Assembly: GCF_040954835.1 (NCBI RefSeq) | Contig: NC_090704.1 | Span: 15,278,001 to 15,342,000, forward strand | Direction of reading: 5' to 3' | DNA length: 64,000 nucleotides | Source: Lepisosteus oculatus | Lineage: Eukaryota; Chordata; Actinopteri; Semionotiformes; Lepisosteidae | Translations under genes and position numbers: made by a program | Shown: one piece after another, positions 24,601 through 38,100 of the stretch | Layout: each line of letters begins with the position of its first letter | Position numbering within the stretch: position 1 is the first letter of the stretch | The notes under the pieces: generated by a model | The model's database searches: none | The model's input: only the letters and a program-made list of their open reading frames with translations | What the model was told of the DNA's origin: nothing

Positions 24601-27600
24601 ACACACAGCATCCTCTACTGCCAACGCAGCATCAACCGATGGCCGACAAAAGACAAGGAAACTTTGCAGGTCAAGAGAAAGAAACATCTTCAATAATTAC
24701 ATGATCCAGAAAAAAGTTGGGAAGCTGGATTAATGAATTTTTAGTCCTTCCTAATTTGTACACTTTTTTCATAGTTTTCACACAAATCTAAGTGACACTT
24801 CTTGTGAAACGCTCACTATTTTTTTCCCCCAGTTATTGCTTGTTTGACCTCGGTACTGGAGTAATAGTAAATGAATTCTCTGTGTTGTGCTATGAGGCTG
24901 TACCAGTGCGTTGAGGGCGAGGGCCGGGGGTGCTGGCACATGGAAGAGGGGTACCGAGTGAGTGCCAGTGTTCCAGACCTCTTTCCCTCTTCCTGGACTC
25001 TTCTGCGCTGCCAGGGAGAGAGGGAGAGAGCACCAGACACTGAGACTGGGGAGATGGCAGGAGGAGCATCGGCTACACACACCCCCCCCCCAGAGCCGCT
25101 TATTCCTGTAAAAGCACTTAACAAGACTGGTGTAGCGGTGAGGCTTATTAATAAGGCAGAATTAAGTGTTTCTGAGCTTTCCCAAATTAGGCCTCATTTC
25201 TCTGTTCATCTCTGTGGTGCAGCCACAGAGAAACCATGCAGGGTGATTTAAGGTCCTAGGACAGCTCCCAAAGGGGGATGCACTTAGCTAAGCCTGGCTA
25301 TCATGATCAATGGTCATCCATTGGCGCCTATCTGTCTAGGGAGTGCCAGTTGGACATCTGGACTGCATTACTAAGTGTCAGGAGTAAGTGACTCATATCT
25401 CACCTTGATCAACCAATCAGGGACTGGTAGGGCCGAGTAACCCACGTGGGACTCTGATGCCCATGGAACTTTCAGCCAATTAATGAGCTGAAGTTCCTCC
25501 AGGTAAAAACAGGCAACACAGAGAGCCTGTGAGATTCAACAAGATTCAGTAAGATTCTGGAGAGGATTCTGTGGACTGTTCTAAAGGGAATTCAAAGGAG
25601 AATTCCAGGGCAGGATGGCCCAGGAGCAGAAGGCTCCCAAGGGCAGGACATTCTCGCAGCGCGCCTCCTGACCATCCTGAGACTCAGCCCGGACAACCAC
25701 GGAACGGCCAGTGTGTCCGAGTGCCAGAACTTTCCTTTGTTCTAAGAGTCTAGAGTGGAGGTTGCCAGAGAGTAACCAGCAGCAGGGCTCGTGAACAGGT
25801 CGGAACTGTGGACAGCTGAATCACTATTCAGAACTAGCTCTTCATCAGGAACGAACCGCTCCTCTTCCTGACTTGCTGGGACCCACAGTCATCTCTTCTC
25901 CTGTGCACAAACTTTGCTAGTTAAAGCCAACAGTGAGCATCAGCAGCGCACCGTCGCAAGCCGCACAGCACAGCCTGGCACGGAGCCAGAGAGCGCGGAT
26001 TGGACAGCAAAGTTTCTTTGTGCCCGCAGGAGATCTGAATCCCCAAAAATTGGATGAGTATTCAACTTCAATGCATGACAGCTCGAGAATTAAATTGTTA
26101 TCCCAACCAGTTGATATCAATTTAATTCCTAAGAGTTATGTACTTGTTTTGAGTATCTAATGTAGAAGTTGTAACCAAGTTCACTTTACGAAACGGTCTT
26201 AATGAATGATATACTGAACGTATGTCCTCTTGATATAGGTAACTCTTTGTAACTGATTGAATATATACCTTTGTATTCTGATAACCCTCTCGATAAGATC
26301 TGTTAGTTTATATGCATATTCTATGTATTAATAAATGTATCCTCGTGTATTAGTACCTGTGTGTGCGCGTTGTTTGAGTTACACAAGGTCTTCTTTCATA
26401 CAGATTTATACTGAATTGATGAGACATAGATGTGCTTATTGCACTGGAAATAAAACACCTTGAAAAAGGGTACAACAGCATCTGGGATTTAAATCTGACA
26501 GGCTACCGTTATGAGTCAGGAGCCCTAATCACTACTCCAGACTGATGGATGAGCCCGGGCCGTGAAAATTACTCTCAGAGCAGACTCACGCCGGGCTGCA
26601 GGGCGGGTAAGCCTCAGGACTCCCCAGGCCACAATGCACTCCTCTCGCTCAGCCAGGCTCCCTGACACCCCTTCTTCCTCCTTCTCCGGGCCCCTGGGGG
26701 CCTCTCCTGTCAGGGAGCTCCCACTGGGCCAGTGGTAGAAACGCACAAACAGAACCATGTCCGCCTCAGGCCGCAGGCTGGAGAAGAGAATCTGAAGATG
26801 AAAGAAGAGAGTCCTAGATGCTCGCTGGCTCAGCTGCAGTACTGTAAGTCTTGGCGTTTTTATTTTCGCTTTGAAGTTTTAATTTCTGAAACACTCTGGT
26901 TTCACCCTTGTCTATGCCTTTCTTGTTCTTAAATGCTGATCGTCTATGGAGTACATTTCTCTGCCAGCGCTGTAGAATTTATTAAACTCTAGAATGCATA
27001 GAAAAAGTTTCTATCTCCCGGCGTGAGTAAATGTTCAAATCGGCATTGATGTACAGAGTTGCACAAAAGAGGATTACAAATAAAGGACATGCTTTGATAT
27101 TAAGGCAATCTACCAGGCTGAAAGGTTGTGTTTACTCTCTCCTGTGGTGAGACAGTGGTGCCACATGTACCTCCTGTTCTCCGAAGATGAAGTCCCCATG
27201 TTTGATGGAAGAGCTGACAGTGGAGGTGAAACACAGTATACCTCTGCTCCTGCATACAATCACCTAGGCAACAGGACAGCAAACAGGACACCTTCAGAAC
27301 AGTTACAAACTGCAGAAGCTGTTTAGCTCGTCTCACTCTGTCCTCAAAGCATTCCAGCCCTGTGAATTTTCATCAGCATCAGACACTCATGGCCAAGGCG
27401 TACTACATTTTTCTCCTTTGTGCTTTGTCACAGTTCTGCCCTCAGTACATCAGCCACTGTCATAGCAGAGTAATGACTGAGGGACCTCATTAACCTGCAC
27501 TGACAGCAGTGTGGATTACTGGTTAGGGCTCCAGACATATAATGGGAAAGGTTGTGGGATCAAATGCCAGGTGAGACAGTGCTGTCATGCCCTAAAGATT

Positions 27601-30600
27601 ACTTTATTAAGTAATTACTTCATTAATATTACTTCATTAAGATGGATAAACATAAGACACTTTGGATAAAAGTGTCAACTGAATAAGCAAATAATACCAA
27701 CAGAATCAAGGGGCATGAGCACTAGATTCCCATTCTTTCATGAACTCCATTGCAATATATACTGTAGATACAGAATAATCAGCTACAGGAAAACCCCGCA
27801 AAACCTGTTTTTCTAGATGTGGTTCATCATTATTCAACAATTCAACAAAACACTCCTCAACAAAACAAGGATCTTGATGTACTTTTCATTCAGGTCTTAA
27901 TACATTTTAAGAATTTGGAGAACTTAGGGATCATCATGCTCCAGAGCTACTTATTTTTATGTTAGTATACAGCATGAACTTTTAGAATCACATCATCAGG
28001 TGTGGATGAGCTACGACTGCCCAAAGCAGCTAAAGAGAAGTTGCAAACACTTGTGTGTTTGAACGAATGGACTGTTAAGGGAGCAATACTCGACTCCTCC
28101 TCACTCACCTTGCCGGTTCTCTGGCTATACCCTGTCAGTCGCAGGCTGCCGAACCCCAGAGGAGCCCCTTTCACTCTGTCCACGATGAAGCCCACCCCAC
28201 CTGAGGGTCCGGGACCTGCTGGCGTCTCTGCCACACTGCAAACCAACAAACACACCGTCAGTCCTGGCAAAGAGCCGACTAGACCAGCAGTTCCCTGCCT
28301 GGCCCTGCAGGAACACTGCCAGTGCCAGATTTCCCATTAGGCACTGTGGGGATGGTGCCTTGGGCCTACAAACTTTTTAGGGCCTGTGAAGGAGGGAAAC
28401 ACTAGTGACTAATGAAAAACACGAAAAATGAGCTAAAACAACATTCTTGTGATCGACTCTAGGTGCTCCAAATCAATAATCATACGCTGTCTGGCGGCTG
28501 TTCTAGAAACTGGAAGTATCGAAGATGGTCACTCGACTCGCTCCATCAACCACGTGGGTTAGCATCAGAAGAGTTTATAGTGCATCATGTCAATCAACTT
28601 AATTCAATTGGTGTTTACCCCTCTTTTTCAGAGTGAAAGTACCTAGGGCCTACGAACACCAAAATTCGGCCCTGAACACTGCATCTGCTGGCCTGGATTC
28701 CAGCTGAGCTCTAAATCTCCACTGCTGCCTGATGACCTGACTGATCTGCTGGCTTGCACTGACCCTGATTTAACTCGTTTCTTTGATCAGTCCTGATTGT
28801 CATAAATACCCTGATTCAAAAATATAGTTTCCAACAGCTTCAGCACACAAAAACAAGCTTGCTGTTATTTCAAACTAAACAGCTCGACACTAGCTGATCA
28901 ACTGATGATGAGCAGACACAGATGAGAATGACATCTCGTCCACTTTGTTACATTTCAGAAGGCACACCTGAAAGAGGGCAATTCTGAAACTCAGAAACTG
29001 GTACAGAGCTGATCACAAATTACAAATCCCATCCGACCTTAAGAGCTGAAATCAAATTTACAATTTACAAATATGCCCCAAGGAGAAAACCGAAAGCTGA
29101 GCTTGTGATTAATAGCTCAGTTAGAGCAAAAACCAGAGGACAGTGTTCCTCCAGGAGAAGGGTTGGGAAACCACTGCACTGGACGACACAATGGTATGGA
29201 AAATTCTTACGTCCTGTGACAGAGCACTGAACCAAACTAATGTTAACATTGTACTGGAAACAATGTGTATTTTATTGCGCATTTCCAGTCCTCACAGCAG
29301 AAACAGAAATAGTGAATTTTTTACTCACATTTGATTGTACCAGTTAAAAATATGTTGTGTTATACAATAAGGGGGCCCCCTGGTGGCCTCAGGGTTTGCC
29401 TATTCCCAGGGCTGGCCCTGCTCGCACTGGTCTAACACTGTATACTTTAGGTCAACATCTGAATAAAGAGAGAATATTTGTGATCATTATTTCCTGCTGT
29501 GTGCTCCACATGACAATGAATTCTGAAAGACTGTGTGCACCGAAGGGACGGAGGAAGTACGCTGTGCTCTCTTTTCTATCCCCTGCATGACTCTGTAGAA
29601 TGGCAGTGTAAGGGAGTTAATAAGCATTACCTGAAAGAAGCAGCTGTATTCAGGCAGCCATCTTACAGCCCATGGGAGCCTGTCTCATTGAGATGAATCA
29701 AAAGAGGAAAAGCGAGCACAGAACAGAGAGCACTGAGCAGAAAATCCCAGAGATCACTTACGCATGCCAAGACAGAAATGTAGACTGCGATCATTGCATG
29801 CAAAATTCAGTAGCCAGAGGTAGTAATGAAAGAGTCATACAAAAGCAACTTCAGGTCACTCTAAATAAACTGGGGTAAACCCTATCTTTTCCCAGTATCT
29901 AAGAGGTGAACAGATCAGAAAGAGCATCAATTACTGATGGTGTAGAATTCTGATCATGCTGACCAAGTGTACTGGAGGATTCACAAATAAGCTACAATTA
30001 AAATAATAATAATATAATAATAATAATAAACTTTATTTTATATTGCGCCTTTAAAGGTCGCTTCTCAAAGCACTTTACAGGATGACAACAACAATAAAAA
30101 GAATATACAAGATAAAACACAATTACAATATACAGAGGAGACATGGATGGTGGTACTAAGAAAAGCAGAAGGGTGAAGAATGGAACCAGTTAAGTAAAGG
30201 CTTTTCTGAAGAAGAGGGTTTGAGTCTGGATTTGAAGGAGTTTAGAGAAGGTGACTCTCTGATATCCTTGGGGAGAGAGTTCCAGAGCTTGGGGGCATAA
30301 CAAGAGAAGGCCCTGTCACCCATACAATGTAGACGGGCTTGGGGGACAGTAAGGAGAGCAGAATTAGAAGAGCGAAGGTTGTGAGGTGGGGAGTAGGGCA
30401 ATAATAGTTCAGACAGGTACTGAGGTGCCAAGCCACCTTATAGGTGAGCATGAGGATTTTAAAGGCTACACAGAATCTGACGGAAGCCAGTGCAAGGACT
30501 CCAGGATAGGAGTAATGTGAACACTTGCACTAGACCGGGTCAGGATTCTGGCTGCTGAAGTTTGGACTTACTGCAGTTTGTTCAGAGTAGATGTAGATGA

Positions 30601-33600
30601 TACCCCAGCGAGTAGAGCATTACATTAGTCAATTCGAGAGAACACAAATGTGTTGATCAGCTTTTCAGCCACAGTTAATGATAGCATAGGGCGTAGTCTA
30701 GCAATAGTTCTAAGGTGAAAAAAAGATGTTTTCACAGTATGCTGTCATAGACATCTTCTCAAAGCTAATCAAAATGTCACACCAACCCAGAAACCTTTTA
30801 GCGAGGTTAAATAATAAAAAATGCCTCAAAATATTTTGAGATAATCAAATTCAAGATCAAGAAAAAATCACATTCAGATTTGTGGAAAAGATTGTTTTTT
30901 TCCCCCGTTATACTGCCATTGTGTATATAGGTAAGAGCTAAACAATCATCCTCAATACATCATTCCAAAACTGAATGACATCTGGTATTCCAGACATTCC
31001 AGAATCTCAAGGCTGAATAATTAAAACTCTCTAATGATCTACTGATCAGTTCACACAATCAGGTCTGAGGTGAGAGAGAGATTCAGATGTTCTCGACTGG
31101 GCAAACCTGCTAGAGCGCTGTCAGAATATTGATTATTAAAAAAGATTGCTCTTATTTCCAGACGTCTCACCTTAAGGATATATCCTTATGATCATGGAAC
31201 TAAAATGACTATGAAAAAGTACTATATTCTTGATTCCACTTCATATATTTTAGGGAAGTATAACACAAATACGTTCTGCAAATGCTTTGTCTTTTATGAC
31301 ATTCTGGTCTAACTTTGTACCATGTGTCACTGAGGGAATGAGATTGATGCTGCTGTTTGGTCAGGTTTTCCCAGCCTAAAGTGATAAAAAGAGTCCTCAA
31401 AAATGACAGCTTGCTGCAAAAATAGTGAATTTGTGCAGTGCTGAAATGATAGATAAGATGCATTACTATACTATTACAGTATACTATTTACTGTTTTTTT
31501 GTTCTCTATTTGTTACCATTTATATATTGTCCATTTACACCCTCCTTTGGGTGGTTTTGTTTCCCAGTTGAAAAGACTACACATCTGCTAAATATGAAAT
31601 ATGGTAAGCTTCTTTTTGTCTAACATCATGGTCACTGTGTTTTCCTCATTATTTCCTCAAGCACAGTTTACAGGTGAAGGGATCCTTCATCCCAGAGCCC
31701 CTTTAACTCGCATTGCATTTAGCAAATTCAGGATCTTGTATAGATACAATGACTGCTGATTGCTTTTTAAACAGAGGTGCATATGTTTGTGTAAAATAGC
31801 CACAACAAACACAAAATGCTATAAATGTTACATAGGATATTGGACCTGTGTTTGTACAGGTTTTGTGTAGGTTCTAGATGAGGACTTTTTATTGCAAAAG
31901 GTTCAAATCATCCAAGTGGATGCTGCACATTGGTGGCGGTGGACGGGAGTCCCCATTACCTGTGAAGCGCTTTGAGTGGAGTGTCCAGAAAAGCACTATA
32001 TAAGTGTAAGCTATTATTATTATTATTATTAGATGATCAAACACCAGACATTTCCATCTATTCTAGTGCAGTTGTTAATGCAAACATTTAATTCTGTGCA
32101 GATATACCTAAATAAACTCTGGTTTAGATGAAATCCTGCAATAAAATCGATTCCAAGGTCCAGCATTTGATTACCTCTGGCTCTCTTTCTCACCTCTGAC
32201 TGGACCCCTCCATGGGGGGAGGAGGGTCCACATGATCTGTGGGAGGAGGGAGGGAAAGGTAGTGATTGGCCGAAGGATGAAAGGAAGTGAGGACAGTGGG
32301 CGGGCTCTCCACATGGGCCACTGGGCGGATAGCCACCTGCAATGGAAACCAGTAACAATATTTTTTTGTTGTTTCTTTCTTTTAATTTGTGGTTGCATTT
32401 ATTTTATATTTTTTAAATTGTCAGCTGTTCAAGAACAAGTTTATTGTTGCAGTTCCTATAGGAGTTAATGCGGATTGGATCATATATTTTATGACACACT
32501 GTAAGCCCTACACTTCCTAACAGGAGAGTTAGCATGGTCAGGAGAATCCATTAGCTGAAAGCTGCTCGTCCTGGTGAGGGTTCTGGAAGAACAGGGTGTG
32601 GATGGACAGGACAGGATGCCAGTCCATTGCAAGGACACAAAGAGACAATTCTGAATAGCATATCTAACCTAGCCAGATATCTTTGGAAGGTGGGAGGACC
32701 CCGAGCAAATCTATGTGGAAGTGGGAAAACACACAAACTCCACCCGTAAGGGTCCCTGGTCCAAAACAAATATCAGAACTCAAGAGCTGTAAAGCAGCTG
32801 CACTAACTGCCACCCTCTCCATCTATTTTCATAAAAAAAACAATTCAACAAAAATGAAGGCCAGATAAAAAGCACTTTGAGGAAATTCGTTAAAATAATG
32901 TGCCTTTCTCCAGATTGGTTTAAATGCTGTCAAGAAGAATTTTCCATTAAAAAGAAAGGAAAAAGTCAAGCAAAAATAAAACAGATATGACTGTGACTAA
33001 CTTTTACATTACTTTTTAGCTGCTTTGCATGATCATGTTCCATATTATTTTAAGGAGGAACTGAGCTATGATGTTTGACAGCCAGTTTACAAATGTATTC
33101 ATTCCAGCTGAATACCTAATGATTCATTGGACCAATTAACTGTGTAGTTAGCGGCACATTGCTGATTGCACTGCCTAAAGCTCTCTGTAAAACCCGCTCT
33201 GTAAACTCTGTAAAAATGTCTGTCCATGACCAAAGCCGCAGCCCCTGCAGTGGAAGGGAACACAAGTGGCTGGGTGTCTGACGTACCAGAGAAGGGTACT
33301 TGTACTGGCTGGCATAACCAGGGTCAATTCTGGCCAGGGCCTGCACATCTCCGTCTCGGGCATTGACCACTCTCAGGTACAGCTCCGCCCCACCTAGCTG
33401 GGAAGCGAGAGTCATGGAGTCAGGTGTGTAATAATAATAATAAGAAGACGACGATGAAACATTATTTTATATAGCACCTTTAAAGGTGGCTTAGATGCAA
33501 GATGACAGTACAGTAGGAGCAGAGGGGTAAAGAACAGAACCAGTTAAGGAAAGGCTCTTATAAAGAAGAAGATTTAGAGTCTAGATTTGAGGGAGTTTAG

Positions 33601-35055
33601 AGAAGATGACTCTCTGACATCCTTGGGGAGAGAGTTCCAGAGCTTTGCAGAATAACAGGAGAAGGCCCTTTTACCCATAGAGTGAAGACGGGCTTGGGGG
33701 ACAGATAGGAGATCAAAATTAGAAGAGTGAAGGTTGAGAGGTGGGGAGTAGGACGATAATAGCTTAGACGAGTACTGAGGTGGCAAGCCATGCAGAGCCT
33801 TATAGGCGAGCATGAGGATTTTGAATTTGATATGAAACTTGACAGGAAGCCAGTGCAAGGACTCCAGGATAGGAGTAATGTGATCACTTGCACTAAACCT
33901 GGTCAGGATTCTGGCTGCTGAATAATGGACATACTGGAGTTTGATCAATGTGGATTTAGAAACCCCAGCGCGTAGAGCGTTACAGTAGTCGATATGGAAG
34001 ACAAATGTGTTGATCAGCTTTTCAGCCACAGTTAGTGATAACATAGGGTGTAGTCTAGTGATATTTCTGAGGTGAAAGTACGATGTTTTAACAATATGCT
34101 GCATGAGTTGGTCGAATGTCAAGCCTTAATCAAGTAGTGATTACATCGTAGTGAGAGCAGCGGAGTGAGAACATCCCTTATATCAGTTAAATCTGCAGAA
34201 CTGTGCAGTTTCTCCAACTTTCTTCCACACATTTGCCACATTTGCCTTACTTTCCAATTACTTCAGTCTTCTCCAGGGATGAACTTTATCATAACCTGAA
34301 CTTCCATATGCTTTTACTATGTTTTAGTTTACTTTACAAAGATACCATCTTGACTAATCACAGTGAACACAGGGATCTTTCATTAATAAAATAAAAATGC
34401 CATGTCTGTTGTACAAATATCAAGCTCATGCGTAACAGTTTGCATGAGGCCCTGGCTGATATGATACAATGTTTGACTCAGGCAGTCCCAGGATTATATT
34501 CTCTGCCTGCTATATGGCCAGCAGCCATATCAACCTGCAACTCACAACTGGCAAGTGAGCCTGGTCAGTACCTGGATGGGAGACCGCCTGGGAAAAACTA
34601 AGTTTTAACCTGGAAGAGATGTTAGTGGGGCCAGCAGGGGGCGCTCACCCTGTGGTCCACGTGGGTCCTAATGCCCCAGTATAGTGATGGGGACACTATT
34701 CTGTAAACAGGCACCGTCCTTCGGATGAGACGTAAAACGGAGGTCCTGACTCTCTGTGGTCATTAAAAATCCCAGGGCGTTTCTCGAAAAGAGTAGGGGT
34801 GTAACCACGGCATCCTGGCCATTGGCCTTTACCAATCATGGCCTCCTAATAATCCCCATCTATGAATTGGCTTCATTATTCTCTGCTCTCCTCCCCACTA
34901 ATAGCTGATGTGTGGTGAATGTTCTGGCGCGCTATGGCTGCCGTCGCATCATCCAGGTAGACGCTGCACATTGGTGGTGGTGGAGGGGAAACCCCATTAC
35001 CTGTAAAGCGCTTTGAGTGGATTGTCCAGAAAAGCACTATATAAGCGTAAGCAAT

Positions 35056-35109
<54 letters not shown>

Positions 35110-38100
35110 TATTATTATTATTATTATTATTATTATGTTAGATTGTGTCCTCTCAATGTCTATGATTTGGTAAGTGAATGTGTATCATCCTACCTGGGGA
35201 ACTGTGTTGAGCTGTCCGGCGCTGAGGGCTGGTAGAACCGGCAGAGCTCGGAATGGAACCTTCCAGAAGCCGCTCAGGACCCGGTTGTGCTGGTCGAACA
35301 GGTCCAGTCGGGCCCAGCCCCTCGACAAAAGCCGATGGACCTCCTGCCCATAGGCGTTGAAGCCTCCCGCAGCTTGAAGCTCTACCACTAGATTTATAGA
35401 GGGCGATGGGTGCACCCTGTGGGAGAGCTGGTGGTGTCATTGAAGGGCTAAACTACAGGAACGCTGACAAAACCGAGGGCAACAACCATGGCGCGGAAAA
35501 TGGCAACATTGTGTTTGTTAAAGGCTGGACAGTGGCCTGTATTTGAAAGGTTGTCACATATGCTTTAAAATGTTCTTCTATTTAAAAGACCTGGAGGGAA
35601 GTTTGAAATCATAAGTACAAAGAGGACCACAGTATTATGCACCCTGGCCTTTTAAAGCTGTAGCTGCCAGTTCTCATTCTACAAACTCTAAACTCCTCAA
35701 TTTGTAATGTTTGATTACAGTTTTAAAGCTAACCCTATATTGACTATTACCGGGGGGGGGGGGGGGTGTCATGTGTGATGCATTATGTCCCCGTTGGGAA
35801 TATAATCTTAAACTCAAAGTATCAATAAACAGTGTCTTAACTCTGGGCTGAACAAAATCAAATTGCAGGCAGATTTTGTACAATTGTTGTGACAAAATCC
35901 ATTGCTTCAATCTGCATTAAAACAATGGAGTGTATGAAGGGTCGGTACGAATAAGCTCTGTGAGGCAGTGTATGTTACCTGGGCACAGGCTGCTTGACAG
36001 ACAGGGTGGCAATGTTTCCTTGGTGCCCGCCAGTGACATAAGGCAATGCCCCTCCTGCTTCACAGTACACCACTGGCAGGGGCGACGGCCTGCCCATTTT
36101 CTGGCCCCCAGAGTAGAGTCCCACAACCAGGCGTGCCATCCGCAGAGTGGGCTCCAGGCCCAGGATGAAGTCATAGAAGATCACAAACCCCGCCCTGCAC
36201 ACAGACAGTACACTGAATCAGGTCCCGCGGCACCAAGACAAAGCACAGATCTCCAGAGTGGACCGCGCAAAAACACAGAAGACTAACAGCCCGACTCCAA
36301 GGAAATGAGCAGGAAACTTACTCAGGGTCGTATGGTGCTGGGCCCAGGGCTTCAAGGGGGTCCAGGACATGTGTGCCTATCAAGGGGGTCTGAGGCCTCG
36401 CTGCTTCCTGAGAGACAGGCAGTGAAGGTATTATAGCCAAAGCTCCTTTTAGACACTAGTTAAGAAATGACCATGACCTCCTGTCAGGGTTTAAAAAAGA
36501 TCTCTCACTTAGTTAAATTAAGTTTTCCCTTATCTTCACTACACTATACCGTGAAATGTGATTACATTTAGTAAGCTTGCCATTTCTATGGTAGTTCAAG
36601 TAGGCAGCTGCGTCAGCATGCGTAGGCTGCAAAGGAACAAGTAAAAAGTTTATTCCATGCTGAAAAGAGAAGAAACACAAAGTTTTGGCTGTGGAGCCTT
36701 CTTTGGGTGTCACACTCTTCTCTTTCCAGCATGGAATAAACCTTTTACTTGTTCCTTTGCCATTTCTATAGCCTGTAATCACCGCATGTGCCCAAGGTGT
36801 CAATGATGTTGTGAAGAGTTTAAGTCAGTTTATTTCTGCTCAGCTCTCTGCATGGCACTGAAACTGCCCGCTGGTGAGGGGGAAGAGAGGGGCTAACCGT
36901 GACCGGGGGTGCAAGGGGGTGCCCGAGTCTCCCAGGGGCACGCAGAGGGGGAGGCAGGAGGAGAGGGGGCGGGGGGGGAGGGGGAGGCGGCCCTCCGCAG
37001 CGGGGGGCTCTCTCCAGGTCTCTCCGCAGACTCTCGATCTCCCGCTGCACAGCCGCCACCTGGCGCACGTGCTCTCCCTGCATCTCCAGGAGGGCTGCGC
37101 CAGTCGCCTCTGAAACAAACACACACACAGGCACGCCGTCAGAACTGGGCCGGAGCACAGCGTGCGTTCAAGCCCACTTGCTCTCACGTCTTCAAACCAG
37201 TCTGAGGATCTCACCCACCACACTGATAGCAGCCTTCTGTGTTTGCAGAATACAAACTCCATTACTTCCCCCCTCGCTGGCTCCTCAACCCAGGAGTCTC
37301 TGCGAGACCGAATGTAAACCACATTGCTCTAGCAAGAATCACATCTCTCCAGGTCCGCTGTTGATGAGCGAGCTATTCATCAAATCTATATTCACACTTT
37401 TTTGTTAAAGGAATGTGTTTTTTCACCCTTTATTTTACAAAATGTCTAAGGCCATAATATGTTGGACATTACCCCACCCTAATACATCTGTACAAATGTA
37501 CAGGCTGTGTATCGTGTCATATTTCATATATATTATTAGGTGCTGACTGTTCCTCCCAAAAACGACTAGAAATTGCTGCTGGCTGAAGACGTAATTCAGC
37601 TTCAAGGATAAAAATTTCCTTTTACTGCCTGTTTGAATGTGAATGTGTTCTAATGGAAAATTTAGACCCTAGCAAACAAAATTTGAAGAAAGCAGGATAA
37701 ATGAGACCAAACACCATCTTTCAGACAATTACTTTATTTAAAAAAATATAGTAGCTCATAGGGTGTTCCTCTAGGCCACCTTGCGACTTATGTACAAGTA
37801 CTAAGGGGAACAAATCTAAAATCAGACAAAGACGCATGTGTTCGTATGTCGACCATTTTGTTCTGAACGGGTAATGTGTTTCATCACCAATGATTAACAA
37901 AATGGAATCATAGTGGTTTAGTTCAGGGCCCGGGACCAAGTCTGAGTGAAGCAGCCCTACCCTCCTCCCCCCGTCTCTCCCGGTTCAGCTGCAGTCTCAG
38001 GATCTCCTCCTCCAGACGTTGGTTCTCGCGCTCCACAGCCAGCAGCTCCGAGTCCAGCCCCCGTGGGCGGAATTCCCCTCCTAGGGGAGACACACAGACA

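Noticed and set aside
15644..33397. A second, separate gene downstream of CCDC17 on the minus strand
   Set aside because: Phase continues without a break from exon 12 to exon 13, no stop or start separates them, and no internal promoter is evident; kept as one gene with the alternative noted.
33574..34122. 182-codon minus-strand ORF as a host gene
   Set aside because: Clear LINE reverse-transcriptase C-terminus with a second degraded copy at 29999-30765.
34545..34600. 5S rRNA gene
   Set aside because: Only the 3' half of 5S matches, and it continues into a SINE body repeated elsewhere in the window.
35017..35235. ORF encoding runs of Asn and Tyr
   Set aside because: It is a translation of the (AAT)n-(ATT)n microsatellite.
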